The translations under genes and the position numbers were made by a program. A DNA stretch of 64,000 nucleotides from Candidatus Koribacter versatilis Ellin345 (GTDB lineage: Bacteria; Acidobacteriota; Terriglobia; Terriglobales; Acidobacteriaceae), in the NCBI RefSeq assembly GCF_000014005.1, contig NC_008009.1, positions 1,116,001 through 1,180,000 on the forward strand, written 5' to 3'. The notes below the pieces were generated by a model. It made no database searches. It was not told the origin of the DNA and saw nothing but the letters and a program-made list of their open reading frames with translations. This document shows, piece after piece, positions 37,414 through 47,038 of the stretch (within the stretch, counting starts at the first letter, position 1; the number at the start of each line of letters is the position of its first letter).

Positions 37414-38423
37414 CGATTCTCGTTCTGCTTGTTCTGCAATTCCTCGGCGAGTTTTAATTCCCGCTCTGCGTCATCACTCTTACCTAGATCGCGATACGAC
37501 TGCCCGAGTAAGTGGTGGGTGATCGGGTTTTTCGGATCCATGCTCGCTGCATGTTGCAACGCGCGCAACGCTAGTAGCGGCTCTCCCTTCTTTTCCAGCA
37601 CTTTGCCGAGAAGTATGTACGGCCCTGTCGTCGTTGCATCCAGCCAGATCGAGCGTTGCAGCAGTCGCTCCGCATCATCGTACTTTTGAACGCGCGAGTA
37701 GGCGTCCGCCAGCTTGTAATACGCCGGCGCGTAGGACGGATTGAGGTTCAACTCCTTCCGGAAATCCTCGATTGCCTCTGGCACGCGTGACTTATAGAGG
37801 TGAAGCTCGCCTAATAAATAGTGCGCCAGTGGAAGCGTAGGCTCGAGCGCAATCGCCTTCTGCGCATATTCCTCTGCTACCGGATCATATTCCTGTCGAA
37901 GCAACATCCGTGCTGTGAATAGATAACTGGCAGCCGAGTCTCGCTTCACATCGAACATCTGTGCGAACGCGCCGCGCGCCTGATCGTAATTCTTCAAATG
38001 GATGTAGCAGATTCCCAGGATGTACGACGCATCAACATTCGCGCTCGGAAACCACGTCTGCACCTTCTCCAACAGAGGGATCGCGTCCTGCGGCTTCCCA
38101 GACAAGTAGTACGACAATCCCAGCAGTTGCACCGCTTCGCTGTCTTTTTCATTTTGTTTCGTCGCTTGTTTGAGATAACGAATCGCGCTTAGGTAATCGC
38201 CCTTCTTGTAATAGGCAATTCCAATTTCCCTCACGAGGCCTTCAATTGCCGACTGTTCCTGTTGAAGTTTCTGCAGTTGCACAATCGCTTCGTCATACTG
38301 TCCATGATCTAGTTGTCTATGAGCATCGGCGATGACCTTCTGCGGGTCCGTGGCAGTGGCCGTGGTCTGCGCCGCAGCGCTCATTGCGCACCCAAGAACG
38401 AGAGGAAGGAGGAGGCGAGACAT
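37410..38423 (-). CDS. Exported TPR-repeat protein
   Basis: A 337-residue protein with a signal peptide (MSRLLLPLVLGCAMSAAAQ) and about eight TPR units, including GIAYYKKGDYLSAIRYLKQA, YILGICYIHLKNYDQARGAF and AYYKLADAYSRVQKYDDAE. It starts two bases after the stop of the GH130-like gene, so the pair forms an operon. No enzyme domain is visible; a binding or assembly role is inferred from the fold. Confidence 0.84.
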   Translation of the reverse strand: MSRLLLPLVLGCAMSAAAQTTATATDPQKVIADAHRQLDHGQYDEAIVQLQKLQQEQSAIEGLVREIGIAYYKKGDYLSAIRYLKQATKQNEKDSEAVQLLGLSYYLSGKPQDAIPLLEKVQTWFPSANVDASYILGICYIHLKNYDQARGAFAQMFDVKRDSAASYLFTARMLLRQEYDPVAEEYAQKAIALEPTLPLAHYLLGELHLYKSRVPEAIEDFRKELNLNPSYAPAYYKLADAYSRVQKYDDAERLLQRSIWLDATTTGPYILLGKVLEKKGEPLLALRALQHAASMDPKNPITHHLLGQSYRDLGKSDDAERELKLAEELQNKQNENR

Positions 38424-38425
38424 GA

Positions 38426-39412
38426 TTATTTCGCTTCGGCCGTGGCTACACCAACGTGCGTATCGGCCCCACCATAATAGAAGAAGTAGCGATCCCCCCT
38501 CTTCACCATGCCCTCCACAAAGACGACATTCGGCACCTGTCCAACCTTTTCCCAGTCTTTCTCAGGGGCGAAAATCGGTTCCTCACTGCGGTAGATCAAT
38601 TTACGGGGATCATCCCGATCGAACACAGCGATTGCGGTCTTGTATACCAAATGATCGTCGGCACCGTTGTAGACCAGCACAATTCCTCGGTCCGTCAAAC
38701 TCGGCGGAGGTCCCGGTTCCACAACGCGCGAATCGAACTTTCCCGGCCGTCGTGGCAAAACCGGAGTCTTCGTTTCCTCCGTCCAGTGGATTAAATCCGT
38801 CGACGAGGCCAGCCCCATTTCGTCCGTCTTTTCAGGGGTGGTGCCGAGAAAGTACATCCAATACTTCCCATTGATCCTCTGCTTCAAGATCGCGCCGGAT
38901 TTCGTCCAGCCCACGTTCCAGTTTCCCTTGTAGGCTGGCAGGATCACGCCCTTGCGATCCCAGTGCCGCAAATCTTTGGAGGCAGCCAGGCAGAGCTGCG
39001 CGTCTTTCTGGTTGTACCCGGTGTAGGTCAAGTAATACATTCCGTCGATCTCAACCAACCGTGGGTCCTCCACTCCGCCATCGCGCTCGTACTCCGCTTC
39101 TGGTGAAAACACCGGCTTGTCACGATGCTCGAAGTGAATCCCGTCGCTGCTCGTCGCATATCCCAGACGAGAAGTCCCTGACTTGTCTTGCGCTCGGTAC
39201 AGCATGACGACCTGTCCATCACGCTCGATCACGGCAGGATTGAAGGTTCCAGCTGACTCCCAACCATCGCCGCGCGGCGAAAGCAGCGGCTTGTCCGATG
39301 CGCGTGTCCACGGCCCGAAAGGCAATCCCGCAACCGGCGTGCTCCCTGTGCTGGACGCGGCCACGATCAAACTGAGAAGGGTGACAGCAGCTGCTGTCAA
39401 ACGCAATCGCAT
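38426..39412 (-). CDS. Exported GH130-like glycosidase or phosphorylase
   Basis: A 328-residue five-bladed-propeller protein with a signal peptide. It matches GH130 landmarks: SAGTFNPAVIERDGQVVMLYR, GGVEDPRLVEIDG (likely catalytic Asp in the EDPR motif), MYFLGTTPEKTDEMGLA, RVVEPGPPP and a closing VFVEGMVKRGDRYFFYYGGAD region. GH130 members act on beta-mannosides as phosphorylases or, in some subfamilies, hydrolases. Export favours hydrolysis, since free phosphate-dependent cleavage usually occurs in the cytoplasm. It is first in a two-gene operon with a TPR gene. Confidence 0.78.
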   Translation of the reverse strand: MRLRLTAAAVTLLSLIVAASSTGSTPVAGLPFGPWTRASDKPLLSPRGDGWESAGTFNPAVIERDGQVVMLYRAQDKSGTSRLGYATSSDGIHFEHRDKPVFSPEAEYERDGGVEDPRLVEIDGMYYLTYTGYNQKDAQLCLAASKDLRHWDRKGVILPAYKGNWNVGWTKSGAILKQRINGKYWMYFLGTTPEKTDEMGLASSTDLIHWTEETKTPVLPRRPGKFDSRVVEPGPPPSLTDRGIVLVYNGADDHLVYKTAIAVFDRDDPRKLIYRSEEPIFAPEKDWEKVGQVPNVVFVEGMVKRGDRYFFYYGGADTHVGVATAEAK

Positions 39413-39486
39413 CGTGACATCATCCCACCGGATGACATCTGCGGCAACCGCTCACCGATTGACTTTCAATCCTCGCCCGTGGAGTA

Positions 39487-41259
39487 TTGAACTCACTAGA
39501 TCGCCGCACGGATTTCATCTTGTTCTCGTCCCTTATCCCAGCAGCTCTCGTTCTCGCGATGTGCTTGGCAACTCCCGCCGTATTCGCCCAACAGTCGGCG
39601 GCTGATTTTTATAAGCGGGGAGTTCAGGCCTACGGGCGGGGAGACGACGCATCCGCGCTCTCGTCTTTTCAACAGGCATCGAAACTCGATCCCAATAATC
39701 CCGAGTATCAGAATGCCGTAGGCCAGGCGCTGTTCAAGCAGGGAAGACCAGCCGAAGCAATTCCGTATTTCCGTCATGCCCTCAAACTCCGCCCCGATCT
39801 CGCAGTCATTCATGCATACCTGGGTCAAGCTCTTCTCGCCGATCACCAGGCTGATGCCGCCATTTCCGAATACCGTATCGCTGTCAAAATGGCTCCCAAC
39901 GAAGTCGAGGCCAATCGTGGATTGGGTCGCTCGCTCAGCACCAAAGGGGACCTCGACGGCGCCATCGCCGTCTATCGTTCCGCACTGGAGACCAATTCGC
40001 AAAGCGCGCCACTTCATGACGATCTCGGCTCGTTGCTGGCCCAGAAAAAAGACTTCGTTGCCGCGCAACAGCAATTCGAACAAGCCTTAAAACTCGACCG
40101 CCAGTACGAGCCCGCACATTTTCACCTTGGCGTCGCGCTACTTTCACAAGACAAAGATCCTGAGGCAATGCTTTCTTTACAGGAAGCGGTGCGTCTCGCG
40201 CCGAACGATGTTGCCGCCCACTTCTTTCTCGGTCGCGTTCTCGAGACACTCGGCGACAACGCGAATGCTCTACAGAACTACAAAGACGCTGCCCAACGCT
40301 CTTCCGAATTTCCCGGCCTCCAGGAGAGACTTGGACTCACAGCGCAACGAGTAGGCGAAATGCCGACCGCGATCTCCGCTTTCCAGAAAGCCATCGCGCA
40401 ATCCCCGCAGAACCCCGATCTTCATAACGACCTTGGCCTGGCATTCATGCAGGCTGGAGATGGCGAGGGAGCTATTCGGGAATTTAACCAGGCCCTCAAC
40501 CTGAAGCCGGAGGATGTCGGCTATCTCGGAAATCTCGGGGCCGCCTACCTTCAGCTTTCCGAGTTCGACAACGCCGTTGATAACTTCCGCAAAGCTCTCC
40601 AGATCGCGCCGGCCAACGCATCACTGCACCATGATCTCGCGTTGACATTGAAGTTGAAGGACGATCTCGCCGGAGCTGCAGCGGAGCTTCGCGAGGCCAT
40701 CCGGCTCGATCCTAAACTCTACGACGCACATTACACGCTGGGAGTCACCCTTTGGCAGCAAGGCGAGTTTCCCGCCGCCGTTGAAGAACTCGAAGCCGCC
40801 CTCGCCCAGAAGCCCGACTATGCTGAGGCTTATTACACCCTCGGCACCGTTTACAAGCAGATGAATAAACCGCGTGAATCCGCCGAAGCACTTCGCTCTG
40901 CATTGAAAATTCAGCCCGACTTCGCCGGCGCTCACACGACTCTAGCCGCAGTCCTCCGTCAATTGGGCGACACCGCTGGTGCCTCCGAAGAAGCACGTAT
41001 CGGCGCGGAACTTGCAAAGAAGAAAACCGGCATGCAGGCCGCGGTGTTCGCAACCAACTCTGGAATTCGTCTCCTAAATGCAGGCGATCTGGATGGGGCT
41101 GTTTCCCAATTCCGACGGGCTACCGAGTCGGCACCCGACTACGCCATGGGGCACTTTCAACTCGCAACTGCACTCTCCCGCCAAGGCAAACGCGACGAGG
41201 CCGATGCCGAGTTCTCCAAGGCTGCAACCCTTGATCCACACCTGAAAACCCAGAAGTAG
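39487..41259 (+). CDS. Exported TPR-repeat protein
   Basis: A 590-residue protein with a signal peptide (core LIPAALVLAMCLATPAVFAQ) and about fourteen TPR units, including AVIHAYLGQALLADHQADAA, PDLHNDLGLAFMQAGDGEGA and AEAYYTLGTVYKQMNKPRES. The start is TTG 39487 without a well-spaced ribosome binding site, so the first codons are uncertain. It is divergent from the GH130-like gene and lies just upstream of a TonB-dependent receptor. Confidence 0.82.
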   Translation: MNSLDRRTDFILFSSLIPAALVLAMCLATPAVFAQQSAADFYKRGVQAYGRGDDASALSSFQQASKLDPNNPEYQNAVGQALFKQGRPAEAIPYFRHALKLRPDLAVIHAYLGQALLADHQADAAISEYRIAVKMAPNEVEANRGLGRSLSTKGDLDGAIAVYRSALETNSQSAPLHDDLGSLLAQKKDFVAAQQQFEQALKLDRQYEPAHFHLGVALLSQDKDPEAMLSLQEAVRLAPNDVAAHFFLGRVLETLGDNANALQNYKDAAQRSSEFPGLQERLGLTAQRVGEMPTAISAFQKAIAQSPQNPDLHNDLGLAFMQAGDGEGAIREFNQALNLKPEDVGYLGNLGAAYLQLSEFDNAVDNFRKALQIAPANASLHHDLALTLKLKDDLAGAAAELREAIRLDPKLYDAHYTLGVTLWQQGEFPAAVEELEAALAQKPDYAEAYYTLGTVYKQMNKPRESAEALRSALKIQPDFAGAHTTLAAVLRQLGDTAGASEEARIGAELAKKKTGMQAAVFATNSGIRLLNAGDLDGAVSQFRRATESAPDYAMGHFQLATALSRQGKRDEADAEFSKAATLDPHLKTQK

Positions 41260-41557
41260 CTCACGAATTTCTTTTCCCGTCCTGACACAATTTGACGCAA
41301 ATAATAGGTTTCTTGTATTGACACGTCCTACAAGCCCATTGACAAGCCCTTCCGCCGCAATGTACTTTCTCGGTCACGTGTAAACGTGACTTGTGTCACT
41401 TGCCTAAGTGATGCGGGGTTTACCGGGATCAAGACAGTCCAGGATTCAGAGAAATCCATAAGGACTGCAAGGGCGATATGTCGCCCGCTCCTGGCGAGCC
41501 TGATTCACCCCCTGAACTGCTTTCAGATGGCGCCCCAAGCGCCTTCGGAGGTCGAGA
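41260..41557 (+). other. 298-base gap upstream of the third receptor
   Basis: Contains the promoter and inverted repeats at 41339-41399 and a leader of about 170 bases. A five-bp stem (GGCGC 41529-41533 with GCGCC 41539-41543) stands just before the ribosome binding site. I see no gene. Confidence 0.6.
41339..41399 (+). promoter_or_regulatory. Predicted promoter and overlapping inverted repeats of the third receptor
   Basis: A perfect -35 TTGACA (41339-41344) and a -10-like TGTACT (41361-41366) are 16 bases apart. From 41373 the arms GTCACGT and ACGTGAC surround four bases (41373-41390), and GTGAC-TTGT-GTCAC overlaps the second arm (41386-41399). They lie at the expected start point. The dyad centre is not CG, so the binder is probably not of LacI type. 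Confidence 0.55.
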
Positions 41558-44500
41558 ATGAAGCGTGTAGCAGCCGTACTTGCGCTGTGCTTTCTTTCTT
41601 TGCTGGCAGCAACGCCGGCATTTGCCCAGGCGGTCTTCGGAAACATCTTCGGGACTGTGACTGACCCACAAGGCGCAGCTGTACCCGGCGCCACCGTGAC
41701 CGTTTCTAACGTCCGTAAAGGAACTTCGGACACGGCTACCACGAATGAAAGCGGTAACTATCAGGTTACTCACCTGATTCCTGACGAGTACAGCGTCAAG
41801 GTCGAAGCCAAAGGCTTTAAGACCTTCGAACAAAAATCCGTCAGCGTTTCAGCTGACCAATCTGCACGTCTCGACGCCCAAGTTCAGCTCGGCTCGGAAA
41901 GCCAGACGGTCGAAGTGACCAGTGAAGCACCGCAGCTCCAGACGGATCGCGCCGACGTCGCAATCACATTCAATCAGACCTACGTCGAAGACTTGCCGGT
42001 CTTGAACCGCAACTTCACGCAGTTCGAGTTGATGTCGCCCGGAACCCAGAAGCTCGTCGGCTGGAGCCATGCCTCCACCGAGAATCCGCAGGGCAGCCAG
42101 CAGATTTTCGTCAACGGCCAGCACTTCAGCGGCACCAACTTCGAGTTGGACGGCACCGATAACCAGGATCCGATCTTGGGCATCATCGTTGTCAATCCCA
42201 ATCTTGACGCCGTTACCGAAACCAAGATCGCGTTGCAGAACTACGACGCGGAAATGGGAAAGGCCGTCGCCGGCTTCGTTACGGCACAAACCAAGTCCGG
42301 CAGCAACGAGATCCATGGCAGCGCATTCTACTTCCGCCGTTCTGACGCAAACCAGGCACGTGATCCATTCACCCAGTTTCAGCCGGATGCGATCACCGGA
42401 CGAATGATTCCCTACGCCCGTTGGCAGCAGTTTGGTGGGAGTGTCGGCGGTCCGATCATCAAGAACAAGTTGTTCTTCTTTGGCGACTATCAGGGAACTC
42501 GTCAGGTCAATGGACAGACGCAGGTTTTGACGGTGCCAACCGCCAAAACAGTTAGCAGCTGCGCTGCGGCGCTGGGGAATCCTGCACTGAACTGCGACCT
42601 CAGCGACTATCTCGGGAACGTTGGTGGCGGTGGGCAGGTTTACATGCCCAATTCCAGCAACTCATCCACTTTCACGGGCGGCACGAAGTTCGATGGGAAC
42701 CTGATCCCGGGAAACTTGCTTTCCCCGCAAGCGGTTGCCCTACTCAAGCTCTTCCCGGCGCCCAACTCCTCGGGTATCGACGGCAAGGGTGTACTGAACA
42801 ACTTCGTCGGAGGCGGTTCTGGTCCATTTAATCAGAACTCCTTTGACACGCGAATTGACTACAACATGACGGACCGGACGCAGCTGTTCGGTCGATTCAG
42901 CCTTGACTATTTCAACCTGTCGGGCGCTCCTGCCTTTACCCAACTTGGCAGCGCGGGCTTCGGATTGAACGGCTTAGCTGGCAGCTCCATCACACATAAC
43001 TACAGCCTGTCGTCGACGGTTACCCACACCTTCAGCAACTCGCTGCTCGCGGACTTCCGTTTCGGATGGTTCCGCTACAATCCACAAACTCACAAATACT
43101 TCGAAGGTAAAACTCCCGCCAGCGATGTCGGAATCCCAGGTGCAAACCTTGGAGATCTCGCCACCTCCGGTTGGCCGGCTTTCAACATGGACACTGGCGC
43201 CGACGGCAATGGTTCCGGAACCGGCACCTCGGTGTCAGACTTCGGAGAAAGCCTCAATATCGGACGTTGCAACTGCCCGCTGACTGAAAAGGAAGATCAG
43301 TTCCAGGGTGTGAACAATTGGACCAAAATCCACGGCAACCATACCTTCAAGTTCGGTGCCGATATTCGAAGCGCCACTAATCTGCGAGTCCCAAGCGATG
43401 CGAACCGTACGGGACAGTTCAATTTCAACCATCTCGCCACTTCAAACGGCGGCGTTGGTGGCTTGGCTTTAGGCACCTTCCTGCTTGGCGATGTCACCAC
43501 TTACGACCGTTTCGCGAGCACTTCACTGGACGCTGCTGAACACCAGTGGCGGTTCTTCTTCTATGGCCAGGACACTTGGCGCATCACGCCGAAATTGACG
43601 TTGAACATCGGCCTGCGTTGGGAAGACTACACGCCTGAGGCCATTAGTGGAAAAGACCTCGGCGGCCTCGGTGTGATCACAGCCGGCGGCAACGGAACAT
43701 TGACGCCCAACGGTGCCGTAGTTCGTGTGGCGGGTGAGGGTCCATACGACACTTCGCTGAACGTGAACCACAAACTCGACGCCTTTGCTCCGCGGTTCGG
43801 CCTTGCTTATCAGTTTGACGATAAGACGGTCATTCGCATGGGTTACGGCCGCAGCTTCGATATGGGAGTGTTCGGTTCTAATTTCGGACACGCAATTTCT
43901 CAGAACTTGCCGGTTCTTGTTCACCAGAACATTTCCGCCAGCAGTCAGGGCTTGGGATCAGACAACTATGTGACGGCGTTTACTCTCGGTACCGGCGCGC
44001 CGCCAGCCACCTATCCAGTACCGGTCAACGGTGTCCTGCCGATACGTGGTCCCGATAACTCGGTAGATCCGCGCATTCGGCCGGGCAGCCAGACGCTACC
44101 TACGATCGACGTTTGGAACTTAACCATCCAGCGGCAACTCACGGCGACCACCACCTTGGAAATTGCCTACGTCGGGAACAAAGGCTCGCACACGTTCGCA
44201 GGCAATGGACCGGCCTATAACGTCAATCAACCCAGCATCGTTGGATTGGCAGCGGGAGTTCCCCAAGCAAACCGTCGACCTTTCTACAACGCATGGGTCT
44301 ACCCCGACTTCACTGACCCCAACACCGGCCAGCCCTTGGTGTGCTGCTCAAGCGACTTGGGCAACTACTTCGGCAACAACGCCAATAGCCTCTACAACGC
44401 ACTGCAGGTGAAAGCTGAAAAGCGCATGTCCAACGGGTTGCAGTTCATCACCCACTACACGTGGTCGCGGTCGTTACGTTACGACAACAACTACTTCGTG

Positions 44501-45169
44501 GATGACCCGCATGTCGCCTATGGTCCCGACAACCAGAACCGTAGCCACGTGTTCGTCGCCAACGTTGTCTATGATCTTCCGTTCGGGAGAGGCAAGAAGT
44601 TCGCAGGGGGCGTAGGTAAAGCAGCGGATCTCGCGATTGGCGGTTGGGAATTCAGCTCCACCACCAACTGGAGTAGTGGACTGCCGTTTACCCCGGGCAC
44701 CGCATTCTGCAACAACGATGTGGGCGTGTGCCGTCCAGATAAAGCAGGCGCATTCGCTTTGGGCGCCGGCAAGTTCGATCCGGCAGCCCACAGCGTGACC
44801 TACTACACTCCGGAGAACCTCTTTACTGGAACCGGAGCTTGGTCGGCGCCGGTACTTGGAACGATAGGGAACTCCGGATGGGATTCTCTCTACGGTCCGC
44901 GTCTCTTTACCACGGATGCAACCCTCATGAAGAACTTCGCAATTACTGAGAGAGTGAAGGCTCAGTTCCGGATGGACGTGTTCAATCTGTTCAACCATCC
45001 AGTGCTTGGGTTCAATTCGAATCAGGGAAACACCTGCGTTCTCTTCTACAACAACGGAAATCCTGCCGACACAACCAACTCGAACTGCGGCAGCGGTGGC
45101 AAGATCACCGATATCGAAGCTGATACGACCATGCGTGCACTGCAGTTCGCGGTGAGAATCAACTTCTAG
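41558..45169 (+). CDS. TonB-dependent receptor, Oar-like
   Basis: A 1,203-residue outer-membrane receptor: signal peptide (MKRVAAVLALCFLSLLAAT... ending AFAQ), carboxypeptidase-regulatory-like domain (residues ~27-110, GTVTDPQGAAVPGATVTVSN), plug domain with LPVLNRNFTQFELMSPG and FELDGTDNQDPILG, and a barrel ending FAVRINF. GGAGG lies six bases before ATG 41558. It is followed by a terminator and then by a CRTAC1 gene in the same direction. Substrate unknown. Confidence 0.92.
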   Translation: MKRVAAVLALCFLSLLAATPAFAQAVFGNIFGTVTDPQGAAVPGATVTVSNVRKGTSDTATTNESGNYQVTHLIPDEYSVKVEAKGFKTFEQKSVSVSADQSARLDAQVQLGSESQTVEVTSEAPQLQTDRADVAITFNQTYVEDLPVLNRNFTQFELMSPGTQKLVGWSHASTENPQGSQQIFVNGQHFSGTNFELDGTDNQDPILGIIVVNPNLDAVTETKIALQNYDAEMGKAVAGFVTAQTKSGSNEIHGSAFYFRRSDANQARDPFTQFQPDAITGRMIPYARWQQFGGSVGGPIIKNKLFFFGDYQGTRQVNGQTQVLTVPTAKTVSSCAAALGNPALNCDLSDYLGNVGGGGQVYMPNSSNSSTFTGGTKFDGNLIPGNLLSPQAVALLKLFPAPNSSGIDGKGVLNNFVGGGSGPFNQNSFDTRIDYNMTDRTQLFGRFSLDYFNLSGAPAFTQLGSAGFGLNGLAGSSITHNYSLSSTVTHTFSNSLLADFRFGWFRYNPQTHKYFEGKTPASDVGIPGANLGDLATSGWPAFNMDTGADGNGSGTGTSVSDFGESLNIGRCNCPLTEKEDQFQGVNNWTKIHGNHTFKFGADIRSATNLRVPSDANRTGQFNFNHLATSNGGVGGLALGTFLLGDVTTYDRFASTSLDAAEHQWRFFFYGQDTWRITPKLTLNIGLRWEDYTPEAISGKDLGGLGVITAGGNGTLTPNGAVVRVAGEGPYDTSLNVNHKLDAFAPRFGLAYQFDDKTVIRMGYGRSFDMGVFGSNFGHAISQNLPVLVHQNISASSQGLGSDNYVTAFTLGTGAPPATYPVPVNGVLPIRGPDNSVDPRIRPGSQTLPTIDVWNLTIQRQLTATTTLEIAYVGNKGSHTFAGNGPAYNVNQPSIVGLAAGVPQANRRPFYNAWVYPDFTDPNTGQPLVCCSSDLGNYFGNNANSLYNALQVKAEKRMSNGLQFITHYTWSRSLRYDNNYFVDDPHVAYGPDNQNRSHVFVANVVYDLPFGRGKKFAGGVGKAADLAIGGWEFSSTTNWSSGLPFTPGTAFCNNDVGVCRPDKAGAFALGAGKFDPAAHSVTYYTPENLFTGTGAWSAPVLGTIGNSGWDSLYGPRLFTTDATLMKNFAITERVKAQFRMDVFNLFNHPVLGFNSNQGNTCVLFYNNGNPADTTNSNCGSGGKITDIEADTTMRALQFAVRINF

Positions 45170-45190
45170 CTCGTAACCTCAACCAACGGG

Positions 45191-45213
45191 GGAGCCTCTG
45201 GGCTCCCTCTTTC
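45191..45213 (+). terminator. Intrinsic terminator after the third receptor
   Basis: GGGAGCC (45191-45197) pairs with GGCTCCC (45202-45208) around a four-base loop, followed by a T-rich stretch (TCTTTCTCTTTC). Confidence 0.75.
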
Positions 45214-45272
45214 TCTTTCTTCCTCGTCCCGGTTGACCTTCTTTCCGCCCGCGCCCTACCATGTCCTAACCC

Positions 45273-47024
45273 ATGCGCATTCGCGTTTTACGGCCTTTTC
45301 TAGCGTCGGCCACATTCCTGACGCTTTGCCTCGCACTCTCACCCAGCAGCCCCGTAGAGGCCGCCCAGACGCAATCCACAGCCGCTCCCGCAGCGCCACT
45401 CAAGGTGAACTTCGTCGACATCGCCGAAAAGGCCGGTCTCACTGTTGACAATGTCTACGGCGGCGTCGATTCCAAGAAGTACATCATCGAAACCACCGGC
45501 TCCGGCATCGCCGTAATCGATTACGACAAAGACGGCTGGCCCGACCTCTTTTTCGTGAATGGAACGACCCTGGACGGTGCGAAAGGTAAAGACCTCAGCA
45601 ACCGCCTCTACCACAACAACCACGACGGCACCTTCACGGATGTCACCAAGAAGGCGAACCTCTGGCATGCAGGATGGGGCCAAGGCGCCTGCGTCGGCGA
45701 CTACGACAACGACGGCAACGACGACCTCTTCGTCACCTACTACGGCAAGAACATCCTCTACCACAACAACGGAAACGGAACATTCACCGACGTTAGCGAG
45801 AAAGCTGGCGTCGCCGGCAGCGGCAAAATGTGGGGAACGGGCTGCGCCTTCGTCGATTACGATCGCGACGGCAAACTCGACCTCTTCGTCGCCAATTACG
45901 TGGACTTCGATCTCTCTACCGCGCCAGCTCCCGGCGAGCGTCCCACGTGCATCTGGAAGGGTGCACCGGTGATGTGCGGACCGCGCGGCCTGCCCTGGAC
46001 TAAGAACCTGCTGTACCACAACAAGGGCGACGGCACCTTCGAAGACGTGACCGACAAGGCCCGCATCGATAAGACCAATGGCCATTACTCGTTCAGCGTC
46101 TCAGTCGTTGATTACGACGACGACGGCTGGCCCGACATCTTCGTCGCCTGCGACAGCACCCCCGCCATCCTGTACCACAACAACCACGACGGCACGTTTA
46201 CCGACGTTGCTGTCACCCTCGGCGCAGCCTTCAACGAAGACGGCCGCGAGCAGGCCGGCATGGGTTCCACCGTCGCCGATTATGACGGCGATGGCCGTCT
46301 CGACATCTTCAAAACCAACTTCTCCGACGACACCTCGACCCTGCTCCACAACGACGGTCCGCCCGGTTTCACCGACGCCACCACCGCTGCCGGTCTCGGC
46401 CTGCAAACCAAGTATCTCGGCTGGGGCACCATGTTCTTCGACATCGATAACGATGGCTGGCCCGATCTCATCCTGGCCAACGGCCACGTCTATCCCGAGG
46501 TCGACAAGTTCAAACTCGGCAGCGACTACGCCGAACCGCGTCTCCTGTATCGCAACTACGGCGACGGCAAATTCACCGATCTCTCCACGACCTCCGGCCC
46601 CGGCATATCCGCACCGCATGCTTCTCGAGGAGTCGCGGTCGCCGATCTCTGGAATGATGGTCGTCAGTCCGTGATTATCAGCAATATGAACGAGCGTCCA
46701 CTGTTGCTGGTAAACGAGGTGAAGTACAGCAATCACTGGATCGCCTTTAAGGCAATCGGCACGAAATCAAACCGCAGCGGCATCGGAGCGAAGATTCAAG
46801 TCACCGCTGGCAAGCGCGTCTTCGTAAATGAAGTCCGCAGCGGCTCCAGTTACAACTCCAGCAGCGATCTCCGTGTTCACTTCGGTTTGGGGACCGCGAC
46901 CAGCGTCGATACCGTAGAAGTTCGATGGCCCAGCGGCGAGACCGAGCGCTTCACCGCGAAGGTTGATCAGGTCAACACATTGAAAGAAGGTTCGGGCGAG
47001 AAGGTCGCAGCGGCAAAGAAATAG
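45273..47024 (+). CDS. Exported FG-GAP/ASPIC-UnbV (CRTAC1-type) protein
   Basis: A 583-residue protein with a Sec signal peptide (MRIRVLRPFLASATFLTLCLAL... ending VEAA). Six or more FG-GAP blades carry acidic calcium-type loops: IDYDKDGWPDLFFVNG, GDYDNDGNDDLFVTYYGKN, VDYDRDGKLDLFVANY, VDYDDDGWPDIFVACD, ADYDGDGRLDIFKTNF and IDNDGWPDLILANGHVYPEV. The ASPIC/UnbV domain (SNRSGIGAKIQV, EVRSGSSYNSSSDLRVHFGLG) closes it, with a lysine tail AAAKK. It is a close paralogue of the converging gene at 47025-48839; their stop codons abut. Function unknown. Confidence 0.9.
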   Translation: MRIRVLRPFLASATFLTLCLALSPSSPVEAAQTQSTAAPAAPLKVNFVDIAEKAGLTVDNVYGGVDSKKYIIETTGSGIAVIDYDKDGWPDLFFVNGTTLDGAKGKDLSNRLYHNNHDGTFTDVTKKANLWHAGWGQGACVGDYDNDGNDDLFVTYYGKNILYHNNGNGTFTDVSEKAGVAGSGKMWGTGCAFVDYDRDGKLDLFVANYVDFDLSTAPAPGERPTCIWKGAPVMCGPRGLPWTKNLLYHNKGDGTFEDVTDKARIDKTNGHYSFSVSVVDYDDDGWPDIFVACDSTPAILYHNNHDGTFTDVAVTLGAAFNEDGREQAGMGSTVADYDGDGRLDIFKTNFSDDTSTLLHNDGPPGFTDATTAAGLGLQTKYLGWGTMFFDIDNDGWPDLILANGHVYPEVDKFKLGSDYAEPRLLYRNYGDGKFTDLSTTSGPGISAPHASRGVAVADLWNDGRQSVIISNMNERPLLLVNEVKYSNHWIAFKAIGTKSNRSGIGAKIQVTAGKRVFVNEVRSGSSYNSSSDLRVHFGLGTATSVDTVEVRWPSGETERFTAKVDQVNTLKEGSGEKVAAAKK

Positions 47025-47038
47025 CTATTTCTTTGCCG
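47011..47038. terminator. 28-bp perfect palindrome spanning two abutting stop codons
   Basis: The 14-base arm CGGCAAAGAAATAG is followed without spacer by its exact reverse complement. The plus-strand TAG (47022-47024) and the minus-strand TAG (47025-47027) meet at its centre. It therefore codes the last residues of both proteins (each ending AKK) and may be a bidirectional terminator. Confidence 0.65.
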
